DNA from: Hibiscus mutabilis
Taxonomy: Eukaryota; Streptophyta; Magnoliopsida; Malvales; Malvaceae
Length of the DNA stretch: 64,000 bases
NCBI GenBank assembly: GCA_019671005.1
Contig: CM033747.1
Coordinates: 23,525,188-23,589,187, forward strand
Direction of reading: 5' to 3'
Part shown: positions 22,098 through 33,772 of the stretch, piece by piece
Numbering within the stretch: the first letter of the stretch is position 1
How the letters are laid out: each line of letters starts with the position of its first letter
Position numbers and translations under genes: made by a program
The notes under the pieces: generated by a model
What the model saw: only the letters and a program-made list of their open reading frames with translations
Told to the model about the DNA's origin: nothing
Database searches by the model: none

Positions 22098-24841
22098 ATA
22101 TTCTGACCTGAATTTTTAAGTCAACAATAGGGCATTAACCCGAGTCATGGACCTTTGGACTAGGTTGGATAATTGGACCTTTGGGCTGGGTTAGATAATT
22201 AGACCCGTTGGGCCAAGTTTGGATGAGAATTGGACCACATAGGGTGGAAAAGTGACTATTTTGTAAAAGGGAAGAAACATGAGAGTTTTATGTTGTAAAT
22301 AGACCAAGTTTCAAAAAGGAAGCTGATCTCCCTTTAATGGCACCTTGTCTTCACTTGATTTTAAGGGGGACAAAGAGTGAATTTTTTTGATATCACTACC
22401 CATACTCTTTTTCTTGACCTATGTTCTTCTCCACCTTCCCTTTCCATCCAAGTTTATTTTCAACACTAAAATCTCACCTTTATACGTCATTTCTTTCATT
22501 CAAGGTCTAATATTTGAGTATGTTGATCTTCTCTTCAAGGGCTTCAAGAAAAATATAACTTTGGTGATAAAGAGGTAAGCTTCCATTGATAGGTTTTTGG
22601 GTTTAAAGCTTGATAAAGCTTTTCTTTAAGGTTTAAGGTTATAAATTTGTAGCTAAGCTTACCCCTAGCTGTTGTCTCAAGTATTGTTTCATTTTTCATA
22701 TTGGTATGGAAAAATGAGGTGTTTTGGATGTTTCTTCAAGTGTGGGTTAAGAGAGAAATTGAAGGGTTTTGCTTGGGAGCTTGAAATTATGGACATTCTT
22801 TAAAGGTTAGTATATCTCTAGCTCCCATATTTCTTGAAGATTATAAAATGATTTGTTTTTCTTAATTTATTGGTTTGATGGGTAAAGCTTATCTTGGGAA
22901 ATCAAAGTAACGATTTTGATGGTTGATAGGTAGTTAGTTAGCTCTGATATGATCATAAATATCCTAATAAATTTTAAAAACCATTTGGTTTGAAGTGGGG
23001 TTCCTTAGAGAAATTTTAGGTTGATTTCTGAGCCTTAAAAAAAGTTTTGGGCTCGAGTATCAGTACCAGATGAACCGGTATCGGTACAGGGTGTTTTGTC
23101 TTAAACAATTGTGAAATTGTGCTTGCGTACCAGTACTACATTCAAGCAGTATCAATATAGGACCCCAAGTATCGGTACGATTGATCCTATATCGGTACAA
23201 GCTTGCCTTCTTAGGATATTAGTAATGAATTTCGATATCTTTATGCATAAGTGAGTACCGATACTTGAGGCCCGAGTACTAGTACGATTCACTCAATACT
23301 GGTATCGATGATCCTTGTTAGATTCTAGTAGTGCTTCCTCATACTGATACATGTATGAGAGTACCGATACCCAAGGGTACCATACTGGTATGGTCCAGTA
23401 CCAGTACCCGTAGGGCAATCTGCCAAGGAGTATCATTTTGAGCTAGAAGGGCTGAAAAATGGTGGATTGTGGCCCAATATGCTTCTTAAAGTGTAACAAA
23501 ATGTAATTATCCTTGTAACCGAGATGTCACCCCTATTTGCAAGCAATATGAGATAGAGGCTCGCCTTATTATATAGAGACCTCTAATGAATTGAGATAAT
23601 GATTAGTACTTCCCATAATGAACCATAGGTTTGGTAATTGTAAATCGATAAATGAACCATGTTGGTTAGTATCATGCCTTGGGGATATTTTCTTGATAGC
23701 ATGGCTTGAAGCCACTTACATCTTGGTGAGGTGTATTAAATGCTCGATGATCATAGATTATCTTATGAATGTTGTATAAAAGAATCCAGATGTCCTAGAG
23801 CCAGTACTACGATACTTAATTAAGGGGATATGAACTTAGGGCTATGTGAACAAGTACATCTGACATACTCACGGGCTATGTGAAATGAGTGCGGTTAGTG
23901 ACCTATTCGTGGCTATGGTGATCCGAATATGGTATATAACTCGACGGTTATATGAGCTTGAGTAATCTTGATGGCTTGATGACCTCAAGTAAGAACGACT
24001 TGTAGCTTATGTGATCCAAGTACGTTTAGGACATGTTCGTTGCTATGGTGATTTGGATATGGTCCATTTGACCCGACGACTATGTGAACATGGGTAACCC
24101 GACAGATATGTGAGCACGGGTAAAGTAAGGCTTCATTGGCTAATGCATAGGCGATGTATGGATTTATTTATGTATGTTGAATGGATGCTATAGTTGATAG
24201 CTTATAGATGTATTAAACTCAATAGGTTGAATGACCTGAGTATTCCAAAGCATTGTGGAACATGTAAGACTTCTTGTAGATTTAATGATGCCTTGAGATA
24301 GCTGATCTAAGAACTCTAGCTTGTGTAAGTTAGATGATGACTCATAGATAGTGAAGCCTTATCTTTGCTCTGTAGACTATATTTATCTTGCATTTTTATT
24401 TTATGATAATCAATAATTATGGTAGAGTAGAAATGTACCACTGAACTTTGTAAGCACGACATTCAAAATCGTTGTTTTTGTTCGCATGTTAGTAGGTGAT
24501 CAGTGATCGAGGAGCACATCGTGGAGGGATTTCCCAGCATCGCATCACTTCAGAGTATAGTGCTTAGCATTTAGTTTTAGGCTTATGTATTCATAGGACT
24601 TTACAAATGTTGAGTCCGTAAACTCTATTTGCTTTACTATTTTGATGTACAATGTTTTAATCTTGAGCTCCTATTTTGTAAATTGATTTATAAGGTTTGA
24701 TTTAACTATGCAAAATTATGGATGTTTAATATTTTTAAATGAAAGGCTAAACTTATGGTTTTAAATTGGAAATTTGATGAGTCAGATTTTGAGTGACCCA
24801 AATGTAGCACTTTGGGTCTGGATCGGGATTAGGACATTACA
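22098..24841 (+). repeat. Left LTR of element X
   Basis: Aligned with the right LTR from its start (TGTAACAACCC at 25343; here mutated to TTCTGACCTG) to the end ...GACATTACA at 24841. It holds a CTTTAATGGCACCTTG stretch, a run of small words, a cluster of GTAYCGRTAC-like motifs (23048-23410), many ATGTGAnC/ACATGGGTA words (23850-24130), and a conserved hairpin-like CTGAACTTTGTAAGC element near 24440 that is CTGAGCTTTGTAAGCTCAG in other copies. A good splice donor (AGAG|GTAAGCTT) sits at 22571-22580. Confidence 0.82.
23048..23410 (+). repeat. Cluster of GTAYCGRTAC-like motifs in the X LTR
   Basis: More than twelve near-copies of a 10-bp near-palindrome occur in 360 bp, for example GGTATCGGTAC, AGTATCGGTACG, GAGTACCGATAC and CAGTACCAGTACC, in both orientations. 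The corresponding part of the right LTR is split by Athila (26285-26405 and 38262-38500). Similar clusters occur in LTRs of Y and of the Copia-type Z elements. Function unknown. Confidence 0.8.
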
Positions 24842-25342
24842 TTTAGTGTTATCAGAGCTTAGGTTTAGCCGGTTCTAGAAAACCCTAGAGTGGTATAGAG
24901 GTCGCAGTAAGGTGTCTAGTGAATACAACCCAAAAATTTAAGTTGTACTCATCTAAGACTGGGAATCCTGATGGTGCTGCCTTGTGATTTCAAATTCAAT
25001 GGTGGGTGACGTTGGTTATGACCAAGAAGGTCATAGGGAGAACCATGTCTCTCGAGAAAAGACTTCGCTAAGAAGTTTGTCTTGGATGTTGGGGACACGA
25101 GCCTTCCGAGAGATACCAAAAGTAGAGGGGTGAGCCACCTCCATGACCTTACCTCTGCTCTCTTGCAAGTTGTACAAGCTATTCTGAGGTCTTTTAACAT
25201 GCTTTGTAAGACCCCGATAGGGAGACTTCACCGATATGAGCCCAAAGATTTTAAAGGTTTGGGTACGGATGACCTGATCAAAGTTGACTAGTGGTTGAGG
25301 GACACCTAGAGGATTTTGAGATATATGAGTAGAGGAGAGAGT
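24842..25342 (+). other. Internal region of X: primer site, gag fragment, polypurine tract
   Basis: The primer site TGTTATCAGAGC at 24846-24857 resembles the initiator-Met site TGGTATCAGAGC with one change. A decayed gag-like start follows: RLHRYEPKDFKGLGTDDLIK then a TAG and WLRDT (about 25221-25305). AGAGGAGAGAG at 25331-25341 is the polypurine tract. Nothing encodes protease or polymerase, so the element is a deletion derivative. Confidence 0.75.
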
Positions 25343-26405
25343 TGTAACAACCCAATTTTTTGAGTCAATGATGGGGTATTGACCCGGGTTATGGACCTTT
25401 GGGTTAGGTTAGATAATTGGACCCATTGGGCTAAGTTTGAACCTTTTTGGATGAGAATTAGACATACGATGGAAAAATGATTGTTTTGTAAAAGGGAAGA
25501 AACATGGGGGTTTTATGTTGTAAATAGATTAAGTTTAAAAAGGGAGGTTGATCTCCCCTTAATGACACCTTGTCTTCACGTGATTTTAAGGGAGACAAAA
25601 AGTGGGTTTTGGTGATATCACCACCCATACTCTTTTTCTTCACCCATCTTTTTCTCCACATTCCATCTTCATCCAAGTTTATTTTCAACACTAAAAATCC
25701 CACCTTTATGCATCATTTCTTCCATTCAAGGTCCAAGATTTGAGTATGTTGATCTCCTCTTTAAGGGCTTCAAGAAAAGTATAATTATGGTGATAAAAAG
25801 GTAAGCTTCCATTGATGGGTGTTTGGGTTTAAAGCTTGATGAAGCTTTTCTTTATGGTTTAAGGTTATAAATTCATAACTAAGCATACCCCTAGCTGTTG
25901 TCTCAAGTATTGTTTCGTTTTTCATGTTGGTATGGCAAGAAGAGGTGTTTTGTGGGTTTCTTCAAGCTTGGGTCAAGAGAGAAATTGAAGGTTTTTGCTT
26001 GGGAGCTTGAAATTTGGTATTTTCTTTAAAGGCAGTACATATCTGACTCCCATATTTCTTGAAGATCATAAAATGATTTGCTTTGCTTGATTATTGGTAT
26101 GGTGGGTATTGATGGGTAAAGCTTATCTTGGGGAAATCAAAGTAACCGTTTTGATGGTAGATAGGCTGGTAGTTAGCTCCAATATGCTCATAAATATCCT
26201 AATAAATTTTAGAAACCATTTGGGTTGAAGTGGGGGTCCTTAGAGAAATTTTAGGTTGATTTCTAGGGAAAATGAAAATAATTTTGGGCTCGAGTATTGG
26301 TACTGGATGAACTGGTACCGATACGGGGTGTTCTATCTTGTACAAGTGCATTGTGTTTGCGTACCGGTACTACATTCAAGTAGTACTGATATGGACCCCG
26401 AGTAC
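25343..26405 (+). repeat. Right LTR of X, first part (before Athila)
   Basis: It starts TGTAACAACCC directly after the polypurine tract and aligns with 22098-23170. It ends in CCCCGAGTAC, where AGTAC (26401-26405) is the target duplicated by Athila. The splice-donor-like AAAG|GTAAGCTT recurs near 25799. Confidence 0.85.
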
Positions 26406-27893
26406 TGTTAAGTGTCTAAAAGTACTATTTTATTCACCCTTTTTATTCATATTATTGCTAGACTTAGGCTCATATTAGTTACATTATTAGCCATTCATGC
26501 ATGTTTGCATTGTTTCCTTGGTGGACAAGCTTGATTTCATATTTTGCTTAATATTGTGGAAAAAGATACTACTTTGGTATGTTTTTGTGTGTGTGCAGAA
26601 TCACTTGCCAAAGCAAGGCTGGAACCAGTTGCTAGGGCAATGCATGAAGGAGATGCTGAGCTAGTTGCTAGGGCAATTGCCGATAAGGGATAAGGTGATA
26701 TGGCAGTCAAAATCGATGACTAGATAAACCCAAGATGATGTGGAGCAAGGTTAAATCCCAAAGGAGTTTGATTTCCATGAAGAGGTTGAAGATAAATTAA
26801 ATCCCAAGAAGATAGAAGATGATCTAGAAGGAATTTAAATATAATAAAGAATTATATTCTTTAAAAGTATTTAATTCCAACTTAACTTCCTCCTCAAAAA
26901 AAGACTTTGACCTAGCCCTATAAATTGAGGACCAAGCCATCAACTCCTTAGAGAGAGCAAGGAGAGATTTCGACAAGAGCAAAGGGGAGAGAATTCGACC
27001 AAGGCGTCAACCATTCTTCATCTTTTTCTTCTTTGTTCAATTAGGTTCATGTTAGGAATTCTTTGTTTTGTGTTTCTTTGGAACCTAGCCATGAACTAAA
27101 TCTATTTGGCTAAGGTTATTGTGTTTTGTGGTTGTGAGAAACAATTGGATTTTGTTTAGGTAATAAGAGTTTGCACTTTCAATTCAAGGTTTACTCATTC
27201 TTGGTTCTTATTCTTGTTTGCGAGTGAATTGGGAGAGGATCTCGTAACTTTATCTATTTATCTAGTATCATGAGAGTTAGATTCAAGAAACGAATGAGTA
27301 CGGTCTTTATTCAATCTATTGATGGTGAAGATTAATCCGACTTAGGAATAAGTTAAGGAGTTCAACGGCTAAGAGGAGCACAAGATTGGTTGTTGTTCAC
27401 CCTTGATTCACGTAGGGATGTATTATCACGGCATGCACAATTAGCTAGAGTTTCAACTTAGGGATAAGAAGAAACCATTGAAGAACGCTCCGCCGAACCT
27501 TGAAGTTGCTGCCCAGCCGCCCAAACAGTTGCCCAGCCAGTCACCTAGGCAATCGTCGATTAGTTGCCAAGGCAACCCCGCTGCGCAAGTTGCCCCGACA
27601 ACTGAGTTTCCCTTGCACTCTTTTACCAAGATGATCCAATCGGCTATCACACCTCAACTAAAGATAACCTGGCCTATTCTCTCTCATTTGATTACATCTT
27701 CTTTTACTTATTTGCTTTCTAGTTTAGTTGTTAGTTAAACTCCTACAATCTTCTACTTGTGTTCTTTCACTTTTTACAGTGCAAGAGATTAGATTCTTGA
27801 AGTGGCACCAATCCCTGTGGAGACGATATCTTTTATACTATAACTTGCGACGTGTACACTTGCACAATTGCGGAGCACTTATTACACGCAACA
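26406..27893 (+). repeat. 5' LTR of Athila
   Basis: TGTTAAGTGT...CGCAACA, 1488 bp, the same length as the 3' LTR. It contains GTTGC(C/T)nnGGCAA words at 26627-26680 and 27530-27605, a promoter-like TATA box, and a small open frame (27478-27738) that is probably incidental. Confidence 0.93.
26919..26925 (+). promoter_or_regulatory. TATA box of the Athila LTR
   Basis: TATAAAT in CCCTATAAATTGAGGACC, followed about 30 bp downstream by a candidate start in the CAACTCCTTAGAG stretch. Conserved in the 3' LTR at 37286-37292. Confidence 0.65.
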
Positions 27894-27899
27894 AGTTTT

Positions 27900-27917
27900 T
27901 GGCGCCGCTGCCGGGGA
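27900..27917 (+). other. Primer-binding site of Athila
   Basis: TGGCGCCGCTGCCGGGGA starts six bases after the LTR end. Sites of the form TGGCGCCGTTGCCGGGGA are typical of Athila and related elements and are usually assigned to tRNA-Asp. Confidence 0.85.
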
Positions 27918-28011
27918 TTGGCAATAGCAACTTTGTTTTTATTTTCTTGCACTTTTTATTTTTCTTGTTTAAGATTCAAAGGGTTAACAAACTTTGGTTT
28001 TGTATTGGTAT

Positions 28012-29721
28012 ATGACCAGGGTGAGACCGATTACACCAGAATATCCCTTTGATCCAGAAATCGAACGAACCTTGCAAAGACTTAGACGAAGGTTAAGAGT
28101 AGCAATGGCTAATCAAGACGGCAATATGAATCAGGATGTTCCACTAGGAGGAGTGATTCTTGCATGAAACAGAACTATTCGAGACTATCTTGAAGAAGAT
28201 CTTGAAGGACTTAATCAAGGAGTTGTCACACCTGAAATTGAAGCAGACCACTTTGAGTTGAAACCGGTGATGTTCAATATGATCAACACAATTGGTCAAT
28301 TTGGCGGCTCAGCAACTGAAGATGCACGACAACATCTTAAATCTTTCCTCGAGATTTGCAATTCATTCAAAATACAAGGAGTCACCCCTGATGTTTGACT
28401 AAGATTATTCCCCTATTCACTGAGGGATAGGGCGAAAGCATGGTTGAGTAGTATTCCTACCGGATCAATAGGATCTTGGACCGATCTTTGTCGTGATTTC
28501 CTTGCTCGATTTAATCCTACAAAATTGACTGATAAGCTTCGTAACGAAATTGCTTCTTTTCGGCAGGCAGATGATAAATCCATGTACGAGGCTTGGGAGC
28601 GATATAGAGAACTTCTACACAAATGCCCCCTATACGGATTACCAGTGTGGACACAAGTAACAATGTTTTACAACGCTGTGAATACACCAACAAGGATGAT
28701 GCTAGATGCCTCGGCAAACGACATACTCTTAGATAAGTTGCCAGAGGAAGCAATGCAAATTCTAAACAGGCTTGCCAAGAATGATTATCATTTCCCATCT
28801 GCTAGAAGAGAAGGAGTTAGACACCAAGCCACAATACATGAACTGGGATCGTCAGACTCAATTTCGGCACAATTGGCCACTCTAACCAAGATGGTCCAGA
28901 ACATGCAGAAACCAAACAACACATAGGAGGTCAATATAATGGATTCCTTTCGTGAGTTATGTGGTGGTAACCATGATTCTTCTAAATGTATGCAGAATCC
29001 GGAATCTAGCTTTTATGTGAGGAATTACAACCGGAACAACAATATGATGTCTAATACATACAATCCAGCTTGGAAGAAGCACCCAAATTATTCATGGAGT
29101 AATCCCAATAATGCTTTAAACCAGAACAATCAGAATGCACAAGCATCGAGATTCTAGTAGAATATGCCACGGCAACAGTTGCCACAGCAATAACCGACAA
29201 CATTTAGTTCTTTGGAAAATTCTCTTAATGCTTTTATGTTGAAAATAGAATCTTATATAGCTAAGAATAGTAACTTCATAAAAAGAACTGATGCTTTTAT
29301 TAACAGGACCGAGATGAGATTGCAAAACCAAGAGGCGGCAATCAAATCATTGGAAAATCAAGTCAGACAATTTGCTCAAAACCTGAATACTAGACCACAA
29401 GGAGGTTTACCTAGCGATACTGAAGTCGCAAGAGGAACTAGCCATGAACAATGTAACGCGATCACCACTAGAAGTGGCCAACAACTTAAAGAGGCTCAAG
29501 CTCGCTCATCAACCAAAACTGCACAAAAAGAACAAGATGAACTCAGCGGCAAAGCCTCAGATGCTGAACCAGGAATTGCCGTGGCAACCAGCGATAAGCA
29601 TGCCTCGACAACCAGCGATAAGGATGCCGCGTCAACCAATGATAGGCACGCCACGACAACCCTAGTTGACAATGCCTCGGCAACTCGAGTTGCCTCGGCA
29701 ATGCCATCAATCAGGTTCTAG
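28012..29721 (+). pseudogene. Athila gag, one frame broken only by stop codons
   Basis: Start MTRVRPITPEYP at 28012. The Gag core lies at about 28250-28800 (LRLFPYSLRDRAKAWL, WTDLCRDFLARFNP, FRQADDKSMYEAWERYRELL). A reduced zinc knuckle LCGGNHDSSKC follows at about 28960-28990, then a coiled-coil-like MRLQNQEAAIKSLENQVRQFAQNL (29312-29383). Stops sit in the same frame at 28165 and 28396 (TGA where CGA is expected), 28924, 29155 and 29158 (TAG), 29191 (TAA) and 29719 (TAG). No frameshift is needed to read through. The tail has repeated ATTSDKxA units encoded by GCC-N-GACAACC words. Confidence 0.88.
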
Positions 29722-30600
29722 ACCAATGAAAGGGTCGAAGATATCCGACTTCCACCACCATTCCCACAAAGGTTGAAGAAACAAAAGCAAGAATATCAAT
29801 TCAAGAAGTTTCTTGATATCCTAAAGCAAGTCCACATCAACTTGCCATTGGTTGAGGCGATTGAACAAATGCCGAACTATGTCAAGTTTCTGAAAGACAT
29901 TGTGTCCAAGAGAACAAGGCTAGGAGAGTTTGAAACAGTTGCCGCAATAGAGGGATGCATGGCCATGTTGCACAATTGCATGCCACTCAATTTGAAGGAT
30001 CCCGAAAGTTTCACAATACCTTGTTTCATCGGAAACCACTATGTCGGGAAAGCATTATGTGACCTTGGAGCAAGCATAAACTTGATGCCTAAATCGGTTT
30101 TCTAGAAACTAGGAATCAGGAAGGCAAGACCTACAACAGTTATGCTACAGCTAGCCGACAGATCCTATGTGCATCCAGAGGGAAAAATCAAAGACATACT
30201 GGTAAAATTTGATAAATTTATTTTTCCCGTTGACTTTATTGTTTTGGATTGTGAAGCAGATGAGCATGCACCTATCATTCTCAGGAGACCCTTCCTAGCA
30301 ACAGGGAGAATCTTGATCGATGTTGAAAAGGGAGAACTCACAATAAGGGTGAATGACTAGCAAGTTAAACTAAATGTCTTCCAAACACTAAGGCATGCCG
30401 ATGATCCGAAAGAATGCCAACTTCTTCATGCCACGACAAAGTTTGACTTCGACGAGGAATTTAGTTGCCTCGACAACTACATTACCGATCAAGAGAAACC
30501 TGAAGAGTATGAAGAACCGATCAATGAGGAACAACAAGAAGAGGCAAATTGGTTAGTCAATCGACCAGGTACAACTTTGAACCACTGGATTACTCAGGTA
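29722..30600 (+). pseudogene. Athila protease region
   Basis: Continues the gag frame. KKFLDILKQVHINLPLVEAIEQMPNY matches the usual Athila segment just before protease; the active site is CDLGASINLMP, with Asp at 30061-30063. FIVLDCEADEHAPIILRRPFLATG (30235-30306) is the conserved second half. TAG codons at 30103 and 30358 interrupt it, and the frame changes before RT (about 30560-30600). The protease matures the polyprotein; this copy cannot be made whole. Confidence 0.86.
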
Positions 30601-32170
30601 AGGAAGGTAAACTCGAAAAGCCCTCCATTGAACAACCATCGATTCTTGAGTTGAAACAGTTACCAGGGTAACTAAAATATGCTTGCTTGGGAACCGATAA
30701 TACATTGACTGTAATTATTTCCTCTAAGTTATAGCCTGAGCAGGAAAAGAAGCTGATCAAAATGTTGATGCTACACAAGAAGGCAATAGGGTGGACAATT
30801 GCCGACTTGAAAGGAATTAGCCCGGCAATGTGCACGCACAAGATTTTTTTGAAAGATGATCACAAACCTTCGATTGAGGCCCAGAGGAGACTGAATCATG
30901 CCATGAAAGGAGTTGTAATGAAAGAAATCATCAAGTGGCTTGACGCCAGCATCATATACCCTATCTCGGATAGTACATGGGTAAGTTCGATACAATGTGT
31001 AACGAAAAAGAGAGGTATAATGGTGGTAAGTAATGAAAATAATGAACTCATTCCAACCAGGACTGTGACCGGTTGAAGGGTTTGTATGGATTATCAAAAG
31101 CTAAACAAAGCCACTACGAAAGATCACTTCCCATTACCCTTTATTGATCAAATGCTTGACCATTTTGCAGGTAAACCCTTTTATTGTTTTCTTGATGGTT
31201 ATTCAGGTTACAATCAAATTGCCATAGCACCAGAAGATCAAGAAAAGACAACCTTCACATGCCCATACGGTACTTATGCTTTCCGAAGGATGCCGTTCGG
31301 ATTGTGTAATGCCCAGGAAACCTTCCAAAGATGCATGATGGCACTCTTTTCAGACATGGTTGAAGACTTCCTTGAGATATTCATGGATGATTTTTTTATT
31401 TTTGGTAATAACTTCGACAGTTGCCTCAGCAATTTAGAGAAGGTGTTGACAAAATGTGAAGAAATCGATTTAGTCCTTAATTGGGAGAAGTGCCATTTTA
31501 TGGTAGATGAAAGAATAGTGCTCGGCCACAAGATTTCATCCAAGGGAATTGAAGTAGACAAAGCCAAGGTGGACGTGATCGAGAGATTACCCCCACCAAG
31601 TTCGGTTAAAGGAATCCAAAGCTTTCTTGGACATACAAGTTTTTACGGGAGGTTCATTCATAATTTTTCTAAAATTACTAAACCCTTGTGCAATTTGCTT
31701 GAACAAGATAAAGTCTTCAATTTTGATTATTCTTGCGCCCAAGCATTCGTAACCCTAAAGAAAAAGCTTGCCTCGGCACCCATTGTCGTTCTACCAGATT
31801 GGACCCTACCTTTTGAGCTCATGTGTGATGCAAGTGATTTCGCGGTAGGAGCAGTCCTAGGACAACGTACAGGTAAGACATTTCATGTGATATACTACGC
31901 TAGAAAAACTCTTAATAGTGCTCAAGTGAATTACACAACAACGGAGAAATAGTTACTAGCCGTAGTTTTCGCATTTGACAAGTTCCGATCCTAGTTGATT
32001 GATACGAAGGTAATTGTCCATACGGATCATTCGACAATTAAGTATCTATTTGCTAAAAAGGATGCCAAACCTCGTTTTATTTGTTGGATATTGCCTTTAC
32101 AAGAGTTTGACATTGAAATTAAAGACAGGAAATGAACAGAAAATCAAGTGGCCGATCACTTATCATGCTT
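30601..32170 (+). pseudogene. Athila reverse transcriptase and RNase H
   Basis: One main frame carries AIGWTIADLKGISPAMC (30783-30833), DYQKLNKATTKDHFPLPFIDQML, FLDGYSGYNQIAIAPEDQEKTTF, the catalytic FMDD at 31380-31391, LGHKISSKGIEVDKAKV, and the RNase H start LMCDASDFAVGAVLGQ near 31821-31865, then VHTDHSTIKYL near 32020. Stops: TAA near 30672 and TAG near 30733, TGA at 31074 (TGG expected), TAG at 31950 and near 31994, TGA near 32134. The RNase H tail ends ENQVADHLS at about 32140-32165. The order RT-RNase H-INT is normal for Ty3-gypsy. Confidence 0.9.
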
Positions 32171-32242
32171 AGAACGCAATAGGGAGGAGGACGCAGATTT
32201 AGAGATATGCGATGCATTCCCGGATGAGCAACTGTTAGTTGC

Positions 32243-32485
32243 CTCGGCAACCATGGATGCGCATGCCTCGGCAACCCTTGACGCACATGCCTTGGCAACC
32301 CTTGACGCGCACGCCTCGGTAACTCCAGACGCGTATGCTTCAGAAACCACTGATGTGCACGCCTTGGCAACCCCATATGCATATGCCTCGGCAACCCTTG
32401 ACGCGCATGCCTCGGCAACCCTTGATGTGCACGCCTCGGCAACCTTGGAAGCAGTTGCCACGGTAACACATGCCTCAGCAATACC
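32243..32485 (+). repeat. 24-bp (8-codon) tandem repeat between RNase H and integrase
   Basis: The open frame encodes about nine diverged copies of an octapeptide ASATLDAH (variants ALATLDAH, ASVTPDAY, ASETTDVH). At DNA level each copy has GCCTCGGCAACCCTTGAC-like sequence, containing the GCC..GGCAAC word that is dispersed through this element. The repeat keeps the reading frame. It is not part of standard Athila polymerase and looks like in-frame expansion of a dispersed motif. Confidence 0.85.
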
Positions 32486-32589
32486 TTGGTACGCAGATTT
32501 AGTTAATTTCCTTGTTTGTGGTATTTTACCCTATGGCCTTACTCACCAAGCGAAGAAGCAGTTCTGCCATGATGCTAAGCATTACTTTT

Positions 32590-33772
32590 GGGACGAGCCT
32601 CTTTTTTTTTAAATAATGTACAGATTAGGTTATACGCCGATGTGTCCCTGAAAAGGAGCAGCAGAATATACTTCGGCAATGCCATTCTTCACCCTATGGT
32701 GGATATTTTGGAGGAACACGTACTGCGGCCAAAGTTTTGCAATCCGGTTTGTATTGGCCAACACTGTACCAAGATGCCCAAGAGTTTTACAAGCAATGTG
32801 ATCGTTGCCAGAGGACGGGCAATATCTCTAGACAACAAGAGATGCCGCTCCAAAACATCATCGAGGTGGAATTGTTCGATGTATGGGGGATTGATTTTAT
32901 GGGACCTTTCCCATCTTCATTCGGCAACCTCTACATTCTACTTGTTGTCGACTACGTGTCTAAATGGGTTGAAGCAGCTGCAGTTCCCACCAACGATTCC
33001 AAGACCGTGCAACGATTCTTGCAGAAAAAGATATTTACACAGTTTGGGATGCCAAGAGAAATTATCAGTGATGAAGGCAAGCACTTCAACAACAAACTCA
33101 TCACCAAGATGTTGCAACACATCGGCGTGTCACACAAAATTGCCACGACATATCACCCATAAACCAATGGGCAAGCAGAAATTTCCAACCGGGATTGAAG
33201 GGTATACTCGAGAAAGTTGTAAATCCCTCTAGGAAGGATTGGTCAGTAAGACTAGATGATGCACTTTGGGCATATCGCACTGCATTCAAAACACCCTTAG
33301 GTATGTCTCCCTTCCGATTTTTCTATGGAAAAACATGCCATCTACCGGTGGAAATCGAACACAAGGCATATTGGGCAATCAAGACCATGAATATGGATTG
33401 GGAAAGTGCCGGGCAAAAGCGTTTGTTGGACCTCAACGAGATAGAAGACTTATGCGCACTCGCCTATAACAATGCACGAATCTACAAGGAGAAAAAAAAT
33501 AGCAATGGCATGACAAGAAACTATTACCGCAGCAATTCATGCCAGGGCAACTAGTTCTCTTATTCAATTCTTGGCTAAAACTTTTCCCAGGAAAACTGAA
33601 ATCAAGATGGTCGGGACCATTCGAAGTTGTCAAACCGTTCTCCCATGGTGTCGTGATAATCAAGTCCATCATTGACGAACATGAATTCAAAGTCAACGGA
33701 CAAAGATTGAAGCACTACAACGGTGCCCATGTGGAACGTAACAAAGAAGTGATCACCTTAGGAGATGCATAA
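32590..33772 (+). pseudogene. Athila integrase
   Basis: The zinc-binding region is RQCHSSPYGGYFGG followed by CDRCQ (32662-32810). The DDE catalytic triad is complete at DNA level: Asp in GIDFMGPF at 32893-32895, Asp in ISDEGKHF at 33070-33072, and Glu in GQAEIS at 33178-33180, spacing 59 and 36 codons. A TAA at 33160 (CAA expected) stops the frame before the Glu, and a TGA near 33196 and shifts near 33190 and 33530 follow. The C-terminal part ends GAHVERNKEVITLGDA at 33772. Neighbour upstream is the octapeptide repeat; downstream a T-rich spacer. Confidence 0.9.

Noticed and set aside
27478..27738. 86-residue ORF, also at 37845-38105
   Set aside because: Lies within both Athila LTRs downstream of the TATA box and overlaps GTTGCC motif DNA; probably incidental, and not conserved as a known protein.
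32119..32481. Minus-strand frames over the Athila octapeptide repeat
   Set aside because: Shadows of the 24-bp repeat; the plus frame joins RNase H to integrase and explains the sequence.
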